From assembly GCF_003383095.1 (NCBI RefSeq), contig NZ_PSYW01000003.1:372001-436000 (forward strand): DNA of 64,000 nucleotides. Reading direction: 5' to 3'. The position numbers were made by a program, and so were the translations under genes. Shown in pieces: positions 25,958-35,411 of this stretch (within the stretch, counting starts at the first letter, position 1; every line of letters starts with the position of its first letter). This DNA comes from Haloferax sp. Atlit-12N. GTDB taxonomy: Archaea; Halobacteriota; Halobacteria; Halobacteriales; Haloferacaceae. The notes below the pieces were generated by a model. The model worked only from the letters and a program-made list of their open reading frames with translations. It did not search any database and had not been told where the DNA came from.

Positions 25958-27865
25958 GTGAGCGGCCCGGACGGCACGGACCCGCTCGACTGGTCGCCGG
26001 AGCAGTCGCCCGAGCTGATTCTCGCCGACGCGACCCGGTGCCGCCGCCTCGTCGACGAGGCGGAGGCCGACCGAGACGCGGACGACCGCGGCGCAGACGA
26101 CTTCGATGAGGTCGACTTCGAGCGCCTCGAACGCGGCGACCGCGTGCTTTGTCTCCCCGGCGAGCGCCTCCCCGTCTACGGGGTCGTGCGAGCGGTCCGG
26201 CGCTGGGACCCGCGGTCGGCGTCGTTCGTCGATGACGCCGACCCAACGACCGTCGAGCGCGCCTCGACCGACGAGGACGGCGAACCGCGTACCGACGAGC
26301 GCTCGGTCGATGTCGGTGACGAGGTCGAACCCGGCGACCGGCCCACCGAGACGGCGCTGGTGGTCGAGTACCGCCCGCCGCGGGCGGGTCTGCTCCCGAT
26401 ACCCCTGTCGCTCGCCTCGCTCTTTTCGGCGAAGCTTCTCGGTACGCTCTCGCCGCGACTCTCGCACGTCGCCGGCCGGCTAGTCATCGTCTTCGTCGTC
26501 ATCGGCATCGTGCTGGTCGGAACCGGCTTGGCCGCTCCCGGGAGCATCGACCGCTTCCTCGACGACACCGGCATCAACGACGTTCTCTCCGACCTCCGGG
26601 GCGACGGCGACCCCGAACCGTCGCCGCCGGAGGTCACCGTGACGCCGCCCCCGCCGACCCCGGACGACCCACCAGACGAGACGAACGAGTCTGACGACAC
26701 ACCCACACCCACACCCACACCCACACCGACGCCGACAGCGACTGCGACGACAACGCCGGCTACGACGACAGACACCGATTCGACGGAGACGCCGACTCGG
26801 ACATCGGCACCGGCCCCAACGCCCACGCCGACGAGCACCCCCAACACCCCCGAGCCGACCACTACGGCGCGCTCGTCCGGTGGTGGCGGTGGTGGTGGAT
26901 CCGGTGGTGGTAGCTCCGGCGGCGACAGCCAAACGACGACCACGACCACGGCCGCATCGTCGCCCGCGCCCGACCCGACGCTGACGGTCGAGGCAGCCGA
27001 CCCGCCGACGGTCCGAAGCGCCGACGGGACGGTCGGGACGCTCAGCGGTCCCGTGACCGGGACGCTTTCGTGGTCCGGCTCGGTCGATAGCGTGGTTCTC
27101 GTGGTGAACACGTGGGCACCGGACGACGGCTGGCAGGAGGAGCGCCGCGTCACGCTCCGTGAGTCGAGTCCGGTGGATATCACCACCGCGCTCGGCTCCG
27201 ACGTGACCTACGCCGACGGCGACCGAACCGACGGCTTCGCCGCCACCGACGACGGCGAGACGACTGTCACGACGGGCTACGTCTCCGTGACCGCGGTGTT
27301 CTTCCGCGACTCGACAGAGGTCGCCCGAACCGAGGAGACCGCGTCGTTCGACGTGACCGTGGAGAACACCGCCGGGAGCGCCCCGGAGGGCGTCGACCTC
27401 GAACTCGGGTCCGGCGGGGCCGGCGTCTCGCTCCTCGACACGCAGTCGGTCGCACCCGGCTCCGCGGGCAACTCGACGGGGACGCTCACCAATCGCGGGC
27501 GCGACCCCGGCGTGTTGACGCTGGATTCGATGCCGTTCGAGTCCGCCGAAAACGGTCGCTCCGGTCCCGAACTGTCGGTCGATTCGACCGGCGGAGCCGA
27601 CGAGGGCGAACTCCACGAGGCGCTCGCCGTCCGGCTTCGCGTCGAGCGGGCGAACGGGACGAGTACCTACGTCCTCGGCGACGAAACGACGTATCTCGAC
27701 TTCGCCGACGTGTGGAACGAGTCCGTCTCGCTCGGCCGCCTCGACGGTGGGGAGTCCCTGTCGCTCGTCGTCGAGTGGCGGATTCGGGAGTCGGCCGGCA
27801 ACGAGATACAGACCGACAGCATCGACGTGGAGTTCGTCTTCACGCTTGAACAGGCGACCGACTGA
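25958..27865 (+). CDS. Membrane-anchored protein with a Pro/Thr-rich stalk and a C-terminal TasA/CalY-like domain
   Basis: A 635-residue protein with no signal peptide of its own. The cytoplasmic N-terminus (1-150) is acidic with a small globular domain (FERLERGDRVLCLPGERLP). A transmembrane helix (about 175-200) is followed by a stalk of repeated TPTPTP units and an 11-residue Gly-rich hinge (about 215-335), an external Ig-like domain (about 345-470), and a TasA-like domain (about 480-635) ending ESAGNEIQTDSIDVEF, the signature of its two partners. I chose GTG 25958 because it follows the signal peptidase stop by 7 nt. It could anchor or nucleate TasA-like fibres, like TapA. Confidence 0.78.
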   Translation: MSGPDGTDPLDWSPEQSPELILADATRCRRLVDEAEADRDADDRGADDFDEVDFERLERGDRVLCLPGERLPVYGVVRAVRRWDPRSASFVDDADPTTVERASTDEDGEPRTDERSVDVGDEVEPGDRPTETALVVEYRPPRAGLLPIPLSLASLFSAKLLGTLSPRLSHVAGRLVIVFVVIGIVLVGTGLAAPGSIDRFLDDTGINDVLSDLRGDGDPEPSPPEVTVTPPPPTPDDPPDETNESDDTPTPTPTPTPTPTATATTTPATTTDTDSTETPTRTSAPAPTPTPTSTPNTPEPTTTARSSGGGGGGGSGGGSSGGDSQTTTTTTAASSPAPDPTLTVEAADPPTVRSADGTVGTLSGPVTGTLSWSGSVDSVVLVVNTWAPDDGWQEERRVTLRESSPVDITTALGSDVTYADGDRTDGFAATDDGETTVTTGYVSVTAVFFRDSTEVARTEETASFDVTVENTAGSAPEGVDLELGSGGAGVSLLDTQSVAPGSAGNSTGTLTNRGRDPGVLTLDSMPFESAENGRSGPELSVDSTGGADEGELHEALAVRLRVERANGTSTYVLGDETTYLDFADVWNESVSLGRLDGGESLSLVVEWRIRESAGNEIQTDSIDVEFVFTLEQATD

Positions 27866-27892
27866 GCGCTCCGCAGTCAGATTTCCCGCCGT

Positions 27893-28249
27893 TCACCCGA
27901 CGAAGAGACGGAGGTTGAACGCCGTGGCGAACGCTCCGATGACGGCGAGCGTGACCGGCGGGAGGTAGTACAGTACTTTATCGCCCACGCGAGCGCCGTA
28001 GACGCAGATTCCGAGACAGAGGAAGAAGACGGCGAGTTTCGGGAGGACGAGCCCCCACCGCCCGAGGGCGTCCGTGCTCGCCACGAGGAGGGCGTTCGCC
28101 TCGTCGAACCGTCGCTCGTAGTAGAGGATGGTGAGCGTCGTGACGATGTCGCCGACGCCGTAGGTCGAGAGCGCGATGAGCCAGAGGAGTGAGAACTCTC
28201 TCGCTTCGAAGGGGGTGTCTTCGAGCCGGAGATGACGTAGGCGTGACAC
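27893..28249 (-). CDS. Small membrane protein, DUF5658-like
   Basis: A 118-residue protein. Four hydrophobic segments: SLLWLIALSTYGVGDIVTTL, a second near GLVLPKLAVFFLCLGICVYGA, then YYLPPVTLAVIGAFATAFNL. The pattern GDIVTTLTILYYE resembles DUF5658 proteins of haloarchaea, small membrane proteins of unknown function (from memory). It converges with the fibre operon, whose stop is 27 nt away, and diverges from no close neighbour. CCGGAATATGAATTATCCGG, an imperfect palindrome, lies just upstream (about 28270). Confidence 0.65.
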   Translation of the reverse strand: MSRLRHLRLEDTPFEAREFSLLWLIALSTYGVGDIVTTLTILYYERRFDEANALLVASTDALGRWGLVLPKLAVFFLCLGICVYGARVGDKVLYYLPPVTLAVIGAFATAFNLRLFVG

Positions 28250-28315
28250 ACCCTACGTTTCGGGGTCCGGAATATGAATTATCCGGGCCGGCGGACTGTC
28301 GCGGAAGCCGACGCG

Positions 28316-29338
28316 TCAGACGAGGCCGACGCCCTCAGCGAGCAGTTCGTGCGAGCGGAGGCCGTCTTCGTGGTCGCCGACGACGTGCTGAATCATCATC
28401 TCGTCGGCCCCGACGCGCTCCGCGAGCTGGTCCAACAGCCCCGAAATCGTCTCGGGACTGCCGGAAATCGCCCGCGGCCACTCCTTCGCCCCGAGGGTCG
28501 CGGGCGTGGGCTCGGGGACGCCGCCGAGTTCGTCAATCGCCTCCTCGACGGTCGGTCTCGTGCCGACCTCGCCGCGGCGCATCCGCTTGTACGTCGCCTC
28601 GGCCACCGCGCGGAGTCGCGCCGCCTCCTCGTCGGTCTCGGCGCAGACGGCGTTCACCGCGACCATGCCGTGGGGTTCGTCGATGCCGCCGGCCAGCGGC
28701 GACGGCTGGAAGCTCTCGCGGTACTCCTCGAAGGAGTGGACGGCGAACTGCGGTCTGATGAAGCCCGCGAAGCAGTAGGGCAACCCGAGTTCGCCCGCGA
28801 TAGTCGCGCTCGACGGACTCGACCCGAGCACCCACGGGACCGGCGGGTCGCCGCCGCCCCGCGGGATTTCGAGGTCGGCGTAGGGGTGTTCGTCGGGGTA
28901 GTCGTCGTAGAGGTGGTTGACGACGGCCTCGACCTTCTCGGCGTGGTCGCCGTCGGGGTCCTCGACGTGTCGGTCCGTCCCGAGCGCCTGGTCCGACGCG
29001 GGCGACCCGTTCGCCCGGCCGAGGCCGGCGTCGATGCGACCGGGTGCGAGTCCGTCGAGCGCGCCGAACTGTTCTGCGACCTTGAACGGGCTGTAGTGGT
29101 TGAGCAGTACCGCGCCGGAACCGAGTCGAATCGAGTCCGTTTCCGCGGCGAGGTGGCCGAGCAACACCTCGGGCGTCGTCCCCGCGAGGGTGTTCGCCAT
29201 GCCGTGGTGCTCGGCGACCCAGAAGCGCGAGTAGCCCAGTCGCTCGGCTTGCTTGGCGGCTTCGACGGTGTTCGCATACGCGTCGGTCGCGGTCCCGCCT
29301 TGGGGAACCGGTGAGAGGTCGACGACGGAGAGGTCCAT
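28316..29338 (-). CDS. LLM-class flavin-dependent oxidoreductase (luciferase-like)
   Basis: A 340-residue soluble flavoenzyme of the bacterial luciferase-like fold. N-terminal LSPVPQGGTATDAYANTVEAA leads to RFWVAEHHGMANTLAGTTPE, which is the common LLM signature, then SIRLGSGAVLLNHYSPFKVAEQ, split by a strand end, and DGLAPGRIDAGLGRANG. The C-terminus contains the ISGSPETISGLLDQLAERV flavin-phosphate element typical of the group. Members oxidise or desulphonate varied substrates with FMNH2 or F420; this subgroup (YvbT/LuxA-like) has no assigned substrate. It stands alone next to the long promoter region of the catabolic island. Confidence 0.88.
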   Translation of the reverse strand: MDLSVVDLSPVPQGGTATDAYANTVEAAKQAERLGYSRFWVAEHHGMANTLAGTTPEVLLGHLAAETDSIRLGSGAVLLNHYSPFKVAEQFGALDGLAPGRIDAGLGRANGSPASDQALGTDRHVEDPDGDHAEKVEAVVNHLYDDYPDEHPYADLEIPRGGGDPPVPWVLGSSPSSATIAGELGLPYCFAGFIRPQFAVHSFEEYRESFQPSPLAGGIDEPHGMVAVNAVCAETDEEAARLRAVAEATYKRMRRGEVGTRPTVEEAIDELGGVPEPTPATLGAKEWPRAISGSPETISGLLDQLAERVGADEMMIQHVVGDHEDGLRSHELLAEGVGLV

Positions 29339-29694
29339 ACCCCCGCCTCCGAGACTGTGAGGAATAACGATTGGGCTCCCAGCAGATGCGTACTGTTCCT
29401 GCGGTTTCCAAAACGGTCAGAATTGTTCTATTCTAAATTCACTATAATCTGGATTTCCCAAACCTTTTGAATAATCTAGATAATTTACATTTGTTATGCC
29501 TCCATAACTGCTGTACAAAGCGACTATACCAACCGACAACTGATGCTATCTTTTCCTCTCGTTCTATGGGGATTTGTATTGCTGAAATAATACAATCTTG
29601 TGATTGTTCTCTCTCGCCAGTGTACACAGTATCCGTGACCACGGTCCACAAAAAATTTTTACGGGCCCTATCCGATGGTTCGATAGAGGTTCCC
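29339..29694 (+). promoter_or_regulatory. Long AT-rich regulatory region of the catabolic island
   Basis: About 355 nt far richer in A and T than its surroundings and without a gene. It holds a perfect inverted repeat TTGTATT-N8-AATACAA (29574-29595), the motif GTACACAGTATCCG (29622-29635, also before the 45354/45513 pair) and a TATA-like AAAATTTTTA about 35-40 nt before the ATG at 29695. Confidence 0.6.
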
Positions 29695-30873
29695 ATGCCA
29701 AGAGCCGTGTTCGACAGCGCCGAGTACGACAGACGCATCGCCCGGACGAAAGAGCGGATGGCCGAACGCGGGCTGGACGCGCTCTTCGTGAGCGACCCCG
29801 CGAACATGAACTATCTCACCGGCTACGACGGGTGGTCGTTCTACGTCCATCAGGGCGTCGTGGTCACGCGGGACCGCGACGAACCCGTGTGGGTCGGCCG
29901 CGACATGGACGCCAACGGCGCGCGCGCGACAACCACGTTGAGCGAGGAGAGCATCCGGCCGTACAGCGACGACCACGTCCAGTCGCCGCACGACCTCCAC
30001 CCGATGGACTTCGTCGCGGCCGTGCTGGAGGACCTCGGCGTCGACGACGCCCGTGTCGGCCTCGAGATGGACGCGTACTACTTCACCGCGAAGTCCTACA
30101 CGCGCCTGCAGAAGAACCTCCCCGAGGCGAGTTTCGAGGACACGACGCTCCTCGTGAACCGCGTGCGCATCAAGAAGTCCGACGCCGAACTCGACTACAT
30201 GCGCGAGGCCGCCCGCATCTCCGAGAACGCGATGCAGGCCGGCCTCGACGTCATCGAGGAGGGCGTCCCCGAGTACGAGGCCGCCGAGGCCATCTACTCG
30301 GCGCTCATCGAGGGAACCGACGACTACGGCGGCGACTACCCGTCTATCGTCCCGCTGATGCCCTCGGGCGACCACACGGGAACGCCGCACCTCACGTGGA
30401 CCGACCGCGAATTCGAGGACGGGGACCCTGTCATCATCGAACTCTCGGGCTGTCGACACCGCTACCACTCGCCGCTCGCGCGGACGACGTTCGTCGGCGA
30501 CCCGCCCGAAGAGCTGTCCCGGCGGGCCGACATCGTCGTCGAGGGGATGGAAGCCGCGCTCGACGCGGTCGAACCCGGCGTGACCTGCGAGGCCGTCGAG
30601 AAGGCGTGGCGCGACACCATCGCCGAGTACGGCATCGAGAAGAAAGACCGCATCGGCTACTCGATGGGGCTCGGCTACCCGCCGGACTGGGGCGAGCACA
30701 CGGCGAGCCTCCGCCCCGGCGACGAGACCGTCCTCGAAGAGAACATGACGTTCCACACCATCCCCGGCCTCTGGTTCGACGACTTCGGCGTCGAACTCAG
30801 CGAGACGTTCGTCGTCACGTCCGACGGGGCGGAGCCGCTGGCCGACTTCCCCCGCCGCCTATTCACAACTTAA
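29695..30873 (+). CDS. doeA: M24-family hydrolase of creatinase/DoeA type, probable ectoine hydrolase
   Basis: A 392-residue pita-bread enzyme. The N-terminal domain (1-150) and catalytic domain (155-392) match the M24 layout, but the five metal ligands of true Xaa-Pro peptidases are replaced: [20 protein letters not shown] has Glu and Pro where Asp, Asp sit; [15 protein letters not shown] lacks the ligand His of GHGIG; and the final Glu of EPG is Ile-Pro in FHTIPGLW. This matches the metal-free creatinase/ectoine hydrolase branch, which opens the ectoine ring to N-acetyl-2,4-diaminobutyrate. The surrounding deacylase, aminotransferases and BCCT transporter support this. The start ATG is chosen from the M24-like N-terminus [14 protein letters not shown]. 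Ectoine is inferred, not shown. Confidence 0.72.
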   Translation: MPRAVFDSAEYDRRIARTKERMAERGLDALFVSDPANMNYLTGYDGWSFYVHQGVVVTRDRDEPVWVGRDMDANGARATTTLSEESIRPYSDDHVQSPHDLHPMDFVAAVLEDLGVDDARVGLEMDAYYFTAKSYTRLQKNLPEASFEDTTLLVNRVRIKKSDAELDYMREAARISENAMQAGLDVIEEGVPEYEAAEAIYSALIEGTDDYGGDYPSIVPLMPSGDHTGTPHLTWTDREFEDGDPVIIELSGCRHRYHSPLARTTFVGDPPEELSRRADIVVEGMEAALDAVEPGVTCEAVEKAWRDTIAEYGIEKKDRIGYSMGLGYPPDWGEHTASLRPGDETVLEENMTFHTIPGLWFDDFGVELSETFVVTSDGAEPLADFPRRLFTT

Positions 30874-30877
30874 TTAT
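30869..30877 (+). promoter_or_regulatory. TATA-like element of the glutamate dehydrogenase gene
   Basis: CTTAATTAT overlaps the stop of the preceding gene and lies about 27 nt before the ATG at 30900, fitting a leaderless transcript and giving the dehydrogenase its own promoter besides read-through. Confidence 0.5.
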
Positions 30878-30899
30878 GACTCCGGGTCACAGCCCTCAT

Positions 30900-32207
30900 A
30901 TGATGACCGAAGATGGCAAAAATCGAAACGGCGAAGCGGTCGCCGACGGCGGCTCGGAGTCGGAACCCGAATCGGCGCTGGCGACGGCGCGGAGGCAACT
31001 CGAACGCGCGGCGAGCCACGCCGACGTCGACGACGGCGTCGTCGCACGTCTGAAGCACCCGACACGAGTCCAGCAGGTGTCGGTCCCGCTCCGCCGCGAC
31101 GACGGGTCGCTCGACGTGTTCACCGGCTTCCGCGCCCAGCACGACGACGTGCGCGGGCCGTACAAGGGTGGCCTCCGTTACCACCCGGAAGTGACCGCCG
31201 ACGAGTGCATCGGGCTCTCGATGTGGATGACGTGGAAGTGCGCGGTGATGGACCTGCCGTTCGGCGGCGGCAAGGGCGGCGTCGCGGTCGACCCGAAGAC
31301 GCTCTCCGACGAGGAGCGCGAGCGACTCACGCGCCGCTTCGCCGAGGAGATTCGTAACGTCGTCGGACCGAAGAAGGACGTTCCCGCGCCCGACATGGGC
31401 ACCGGTCCGCAGGAGATGGCGTGGTTCATGGACGCCTATTCGATGCAGCAGGGCGAGACGACGCCCGGCGTCGTGACGGGCAAGCCGCCGGTCATCGGCG
31501 GGTCGTACGGCCGCGAGGAGGCCCCCGGTCGCTCCGTCGCCATCGTCACCCGCGAAGCCATCGACTTCTACGACTGGGACATCGAAGACACCACCGTCGC
31601 GGTCCAGGGGTTCGGTTCCGTCGGTGCGAACGCCGCCCGCCTCCTCGACGAGTGGGGCGCGAAGGTGGTCGCCGTCTCCGACGTGGACGGGGCCATCTAC
31701 GACCCCGACGGCCTCGACACGCAAGACGTCGAGGGCCACGACGAGCGCCCCGGCATGGTGTCGGGCTACGACGCCCCCGAGTCGCTCTCGAACGAGGAAC
31801 TGCTCGAACTCGACGTGGACGTGCTCATCCCGGCGGCCATCGGGAACGTCATCACGACCGAGAACGTCGATGCCATCTCGGCGGACATGGTCGTCGAAGG
31901 TGCGAACGGGCCGACGACGTTCGCGGCCGACGCCGTCCTCGAAGAGCGCGGGATTCCGGTCGTCCCCGACATCCTCGCCAACGCCGGCGGCGTCACCGTC
32001 TCGTACTTCGAGTGGCTGCAGGACATCAACCGCCGTCAGTGGTCGCTCGAACGCGTCCACGAGGAACTCGAAGCGGAGATGCTCAAGGCGTGGAACGCGG
32101 TCCGCGAACACGTCGAAGAACGCGACCTGACGTGGCGCGACGCGGCGTACGTCGTCGCGCTCTCTCGCATCGGCGGCGCGAAGGAGACGCGGGGTCTCTG
32201 GCCCTGA
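30900..32207 (+). CDS. gdhA: Glutamate dehydrogenase
   Basis: A 435-residue soluble enzyme that interconverts glutamate and 2-oxoglutarate plus ammonia. The N-terminal GDH domain carries [13 protein letters not shown] and the catalytic [15 protein letters not shown], split as [31 protein letters not shown] follows; the Rossmann part has [17 protein letters not shown] and a nicotinamide loop [14 protein letters not shown] place the start at ATG 30900 (ATG 30903 follows at once), 27 nt after a TATA-like element; an earlier ATG at 30876 overlaps the TATA. In the island it can regenerate 2-oxoglutarate for the transaminases. Confidence 0.93.
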   Translation: MMTEDGKNRNGEAVADGGSESEPESALATARRQLERAASHADVDDGVVARLKHPTRVQQVSVPLRRDDGSLDVFTGFRAQHDDVRGPYKGGLRYHPEVTADECIGLSMWMTWKCAVMDLPFGGGKGGVAVDPKTLSDEERERLTRRFAEEIRNVVGPKKDVPAPDMGTGPQEMAWFMDAYSMQQGETTPGVVTGKPPVIGGSYGREEAPGRSVAIVTREAIDFYDWDIEDTTVAVQGFGSVGANAARLLDEWGAKVVAVSDVDGAIYDPDGLDTQDVEGHDERPGMVSGYDAPESLSNEELLELDVDVLIPAAIGNVITTENVDAISADMVVEGANGPTTFAADAVLEERGIPVVPDILANAGGVTVSYFEWLQDINRRQWSLERVHEELEAEMLKAWNAVREHVEERDLTWRDAAYVVALSRIGGAKETRGLWP

Positions 32208-32245
32208 GTCGCTGAGCGTCGGGCGAAATTCGAAGCGACCCGCGG

Positions 32246-32253
32246 TTCTTTTT
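32246..32253 (+). terminator. T-run terminator after glutamate dehydrogenase
   Basis: TTCTTTTT follows the gdh stop by about 40 nt in a 57-nt convergent spacer; archaeal polymerases stop at such T-runs. Confidence 0.5.
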
Positions 32254-32264
32254 CGGCGCGCTTC

Positions 32265-35200
32265 TCAGTCAGCGACCGCTTCGGCGACCTTCTCTATCGG
32301 GTGTGGCGGGTCGTCGGCCGCGCCGTCCATGTCCTCCAGTTGCGTCCGACAGGACGCGCCGGGCGCGACGACGGTATCGCCGCGGCTTTCACCGAGTTGG
32401 TCGGACAGGATGCCGCCGATGGCCTTCGACAGCGAGTGGTGTTCGGCCTCGTAGCCGAAGCTCCCGGCCATGCCGCAACAGCCGGAGTCGAGCGGGTCCA
32501 CGTCGTAGCCGGCACGCCGGAGGACGCCCACGGCGTGGTGGTCCTTCCGCGTCGCCTTCTGGTGGCAGTGACCGTGGTACGTCAGCGTCTCGTCGCCCGT
32601 CGACGCTGCGGCGTCGAGGTCCTCCACGAGACGCTTCGCGTCGAGGTACTCCATGATGCCGTAGGTCTCGGCGGCGACAGTCTCGGCCGCGTCGCTCGAA
32701 AGTAGGTCGAGGTAGTCCGACTGGAGCATGACCGCGTCGGAGGGCTCGACGAGGACGACGCTCCAGCCGGCTTCGACGCGGGGCGCGAGCGCGTCGACGT
32801 TCGTCTCGGCGCGCGAACGCGAGCGGTCGAGGAATCCCTTCGAGTGGGCCGGGCGGCCGGTCGCGGTCACGTCGTCCGGAACCGCGACGTGGACGCCGGC
32901 GGCTTCGAGGACCCGGACCGCGGCCTTCCCCGCGTCGGGGTGGTTGTAGTTGGTGTAGCTGTCCGGGAACAGAAGCACCTTGTCGGTCGCCTCGGCCTCG
33001 GGGACGCGAGCGCCGCCCCGCGCCTCGAACCAGTCTTCCAGCGACTCGCGGTGGAACGTCGGGAGCGACCGCTCTCTGGCGATACCGACGGTCTTCTCCA
33101 TGACCGTCCGCGCGCCCGGAATCTTCGCCGCCCAGTTCGAAAGCGGAGCGAGTCGCGAGCCCAGTTCGTTCAGCCGGTCCACTTCGGCGAACAGGTGGTC
33201 CCGAAGGCTCGCGCCGTGAGACTGGTGGTGGGCGTGTTCGACCTCGGCTTTGAGCTTCGCCATGTCGACCTCGCTGGGGCAGTCGCGGGCACAGCCCTTA
33301 CAGCCGACACAGAGGTCCAGCACCTCGCGCATGAACTCGGTATCCGTCGTGTCGGCGTCGAGGTCGCCACTCATCGCCTGTCTGAGCATGTTGGCGCGAC
33401 CGCGGGTGGACAGCCCCTCTTCCTCCGTGGCGCGGTAGGTCGGACACATCACGCCGCCGGTGGTCGATTGGTCGCCCCGACAGCCGCCACAGCCGTGGCA
33501 GAGTTCCGCCATCCCCTGAAAGCCGTTTTCCGTGTCCCAGTTGAGTTCCGGGTCGAATCCGGCGTCGAACTCGTAGTCGGGGTCGAATCGGAGGTTCTCG
33601 GTCATCGACACGTCGCCGCAGACCTGCCCCGGGTTGAGGAGCCAGTCGGGGTCGAACGCGGTCTTGAGGTCGCGGAAGGCGTTCCAGAGACGGTCGCCGT
33701 ACAGTTTGCGGTTCCACTGGGTCCGCGCGCGGCCGTCGCCGTGTTCGCCCGACACCGACCCGCCGGCCTCGACGACGAAGTCGGTCACCTCGTCGGCGAT
33801 GGTCTCGAACGAGTCGAGGCCGTCGAGCGTCTTCGTGTTGACGAGCGGGCGGACGTGCAGCACGCCCGGCCCCGCGTGGGCGTAGAAACTCGTGTTGGCG
33901 TCGTGGTCGTCGATGACCTCGCGGAACCGCTCGACGTACCCCGGCAGTTCGTCGGCCGGCACGGCGCAGTCCTCGATGAACGAGATGTGCTTTTCGTCGG
34001 TCGTCCGTGACAGCAAGATGGGCGCGGCGGCCTTGCGCATCTCCCAGAGCCCCGCGCGGGCCGCCTCGTCGTGGGCTTCCAGCGCGTCGAACGCACGGGC
34101 GTCGTCGGCGACGCTGACGCCCGAAGACGGCGTCGCCTCCGGCGTCACCGATGGCGCGCGAGCCGTCAGTAGGTCGGCGACTTTCCGCCGGCCGTCCGCG
34201 TCGGAGTCGGCGTAGAACTCGACCAGCAGGGCCGCGCGGGTCCCGTCGGGGAGCGACGCGGCCACGTCGTGGAACTCGGCGGTGTCGAGCGCGAGGTCGA
34301 TGAGCACGTCGTCGATGAGTTCGACCGCCGCCGGGTCGTGGTCGAGGATGGGGGCCACGTCGGCGGCGGCGTCGAACACGTCCTCGTAGGTGAGGAGCGC
34401 GACCGCCTTCGTCTCCGGGAGCGGTTCGAGCGAGACAGTCGCCTCGGTCACGACGGCGAGAGTGCCCTCGCTCCCGGCGAGCAGGCGCGCGAGGTTCACG
34501 GTCCCCGACTCGCAGTTCGGGTCGGTGCCGGTTCCGTCGGCCAGCGGGCGCTCCCCGCGGGCCTCATCGACCAGCGCGTCGAGATTGTAGCCGGAGACGT
34601 TGCGCTTGAGGTCCGGGTAGCGGGCGTCGATTTCATCTTGCTCCTCGTCGAGCACGCGGACGACCTCGGCGTAGATTCGGGGGAGAAGCGGACTCCCCGG
34701 ACCGTCGGCTCCCCACGCGTCGCTCTCGGGGTCGGCTTTCTCCCGGAGTTCGTCCACGCGCACCTCGCCGAAGCGGTGGACGCTCCCGTCGGCGAGGACG
34801 ACCTCGCACTCCTCGACGTAGTAGTCGGTCTTGCCGTACTTCAGCGAGTGCGCACCCGTAGAGTTGTTGCCGATAGCGCCTCCGAGGACGCTCCGGTCGC
34901 CCGCCGCGGGGTCCGGGCCGAACGTGAGACCATGGTCGGCCGCGGAGTTATTGAGGTCCGCGAGCGTGACCCCGGCTTGTGCGGTCGCCGTCGCCGCCTC
35001 GGCGTCCACCGATTGAACCCCGTTCATGTGTCGCGAGAGGTCGAGGACGACCGCCTCGTTGACGGCCTGTCCCGCGAGGCTCGTGCCGCCGCCGCGCGGG
35101 AGGACGGGAATCTCGCGGTCGGCGCAGTACTCCACGACGGCCGCTACGTCGGCGGTCGAAGTCGGCATGACGACGCCGACGGGGAGCACTTCATACGCCG

Positions 35201-35405
35201 ACGCGTCGGTCGCGTACAGCTGTCGGGTGTACTCGTCGAACCGCACGTCGCCGTCGACGAGGCGTTCGAGGTCGCGGACGAGCGCCTCGCGGTCGGTGTC
35301 GCCGCCGACGTAGTCGTAGTCGGCGCGCGGGTCGTCGCTGGGGTCGACGGACGAGTCGGTCCGCTGGCCGTCGCTGGAGTCGTCCGGACGTTCCTGCGTC
35401 GCCAT
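32265..35405 (-). CDS. FAD-linked and Fe-S fused dehydrogenase of D-lactate/glycolate oxidase type
   Basis: A 1046-residue fusion of a GlcD-like and a GlcF-like part. Residues about 60-235 bind FAD (LPRGGGTSLAGQAVNEAVV, GAIGNNSTGAHSLKYG); 250-560 form the FAD oxidase C-domain with HEHGD-like GEHGDGRAR. Two [4Fe-4S] motifs follow: CHGCGGCRG...C near 640 and CVGCKGCARDC near 705. C-terminal CCG domains end with DSGCCGMAGSFGY. Such fusions oxidise 2-hydroxyacids, typically D-lactate, and feed quinones. It overlaps nothing but starts 6 nt after the 2-hydroxyacid dehydrogenase gene, hence one operon. The exact substrate in this island is open. Confidence 0.92.
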   Translation of the reverse strand: MATQERPDDSSDGQRTDSSVDPSDDPRADYDYVGGDTDREALVRDLERLVDGDVRFDEYTRQLYATDASAYEVLPVGVVMPTSTADVAAVVEYCADREIPVLPRGGGTSLAGQAVNEAVVLDLSRHMNGVQSVDAEAATATAQAGVTLADLNNSAADHGLTFGPDPAAGDRSVLGGAIGNNSTGAHSLKYGKTDYYVEECEVVLADGSVHRFGEVRVDELREKADPESDAWGADGPGSPLLPRIYAEVVRVLDEEQDEIDARYPDLKRNVSGYNLDALVDEARGERPLADGTGTDPNCESGTVNLARLLAGSEGTLAVVTEATVSLEPLPETKAVALLTYEDVFDAAADVAPILDHDPAAVELIDDVLIDLALDTAEFHDVAASLPDGTRAALLVEFYADSDADGRRKVADLLTARAPSVTPEATPSSGVSVADDARAFDALEAHDEAARAGLWEMRKAAAPILLSRTTDEKHISFIEDCAVPADELPGYVERFREVIDDHDANTSFYAHAGPGVLHVRPLVNTKTLDGLDSFETIADEVTDFVVEAGGSVSGEHGDGRARTQWNRKLYGDRLWNAFRDLKTAFDPDWLLNPGQVCGDVSMTENLRFDPDYEFDAGFDPELNWDTENGFQGMAELCHGCGGCRGDQSTTGGVMCPTYRATEEEGLSTRGRANMLRQAMSGDLDADTTDTEFMREVLDLCVGCKGCARDCPSEVDMAKLKAEVEHAHHQSHGASLRDHLFAEVDRLNELGSRLAPLSNWAAKIPGARTVMEKTVGIARERSLPTFHRESLEDWFEARGGARVPEAEATDKVLLFPDSYTNYNHPDAGKAAVRVLEAAGVHVAVPDDVTATGRPAHSKGFLDRSRSRAETNVDALAPRVEAGWSVVLVEPSDAVMLQSDYLDLLSSDAAETVAAETYGIMEYLDAKRLVEDLDAAASTGDETLTYHGHCHQKATRKDHHAVGVLRRAGYDVDPLDSGCCGMAGSFGYEAEHHSLSKAIGGILSDQLGESRGDTVVAPGASCRTQLEDMDGAADDPPHPIEKVAEAVAD

Positions 35406-35411
35406 CGGGAG

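Noticed and set aside
24436..25977. 513-codon minus-strand frame
   Set aside because: Antisense to the second TasA-like gene and the signal peptidase; its valine-rich runs mirror the Asp repeats.
29604..30899. In-frame extension upstream of glutamate dehydrogenase making one long frame
   Set aside because: That stretch overlaps the doeA-like gene in another frame and is very Arg-rich, as expected for a shifted frame; the gdh start lies at 30900 near its own TATA.
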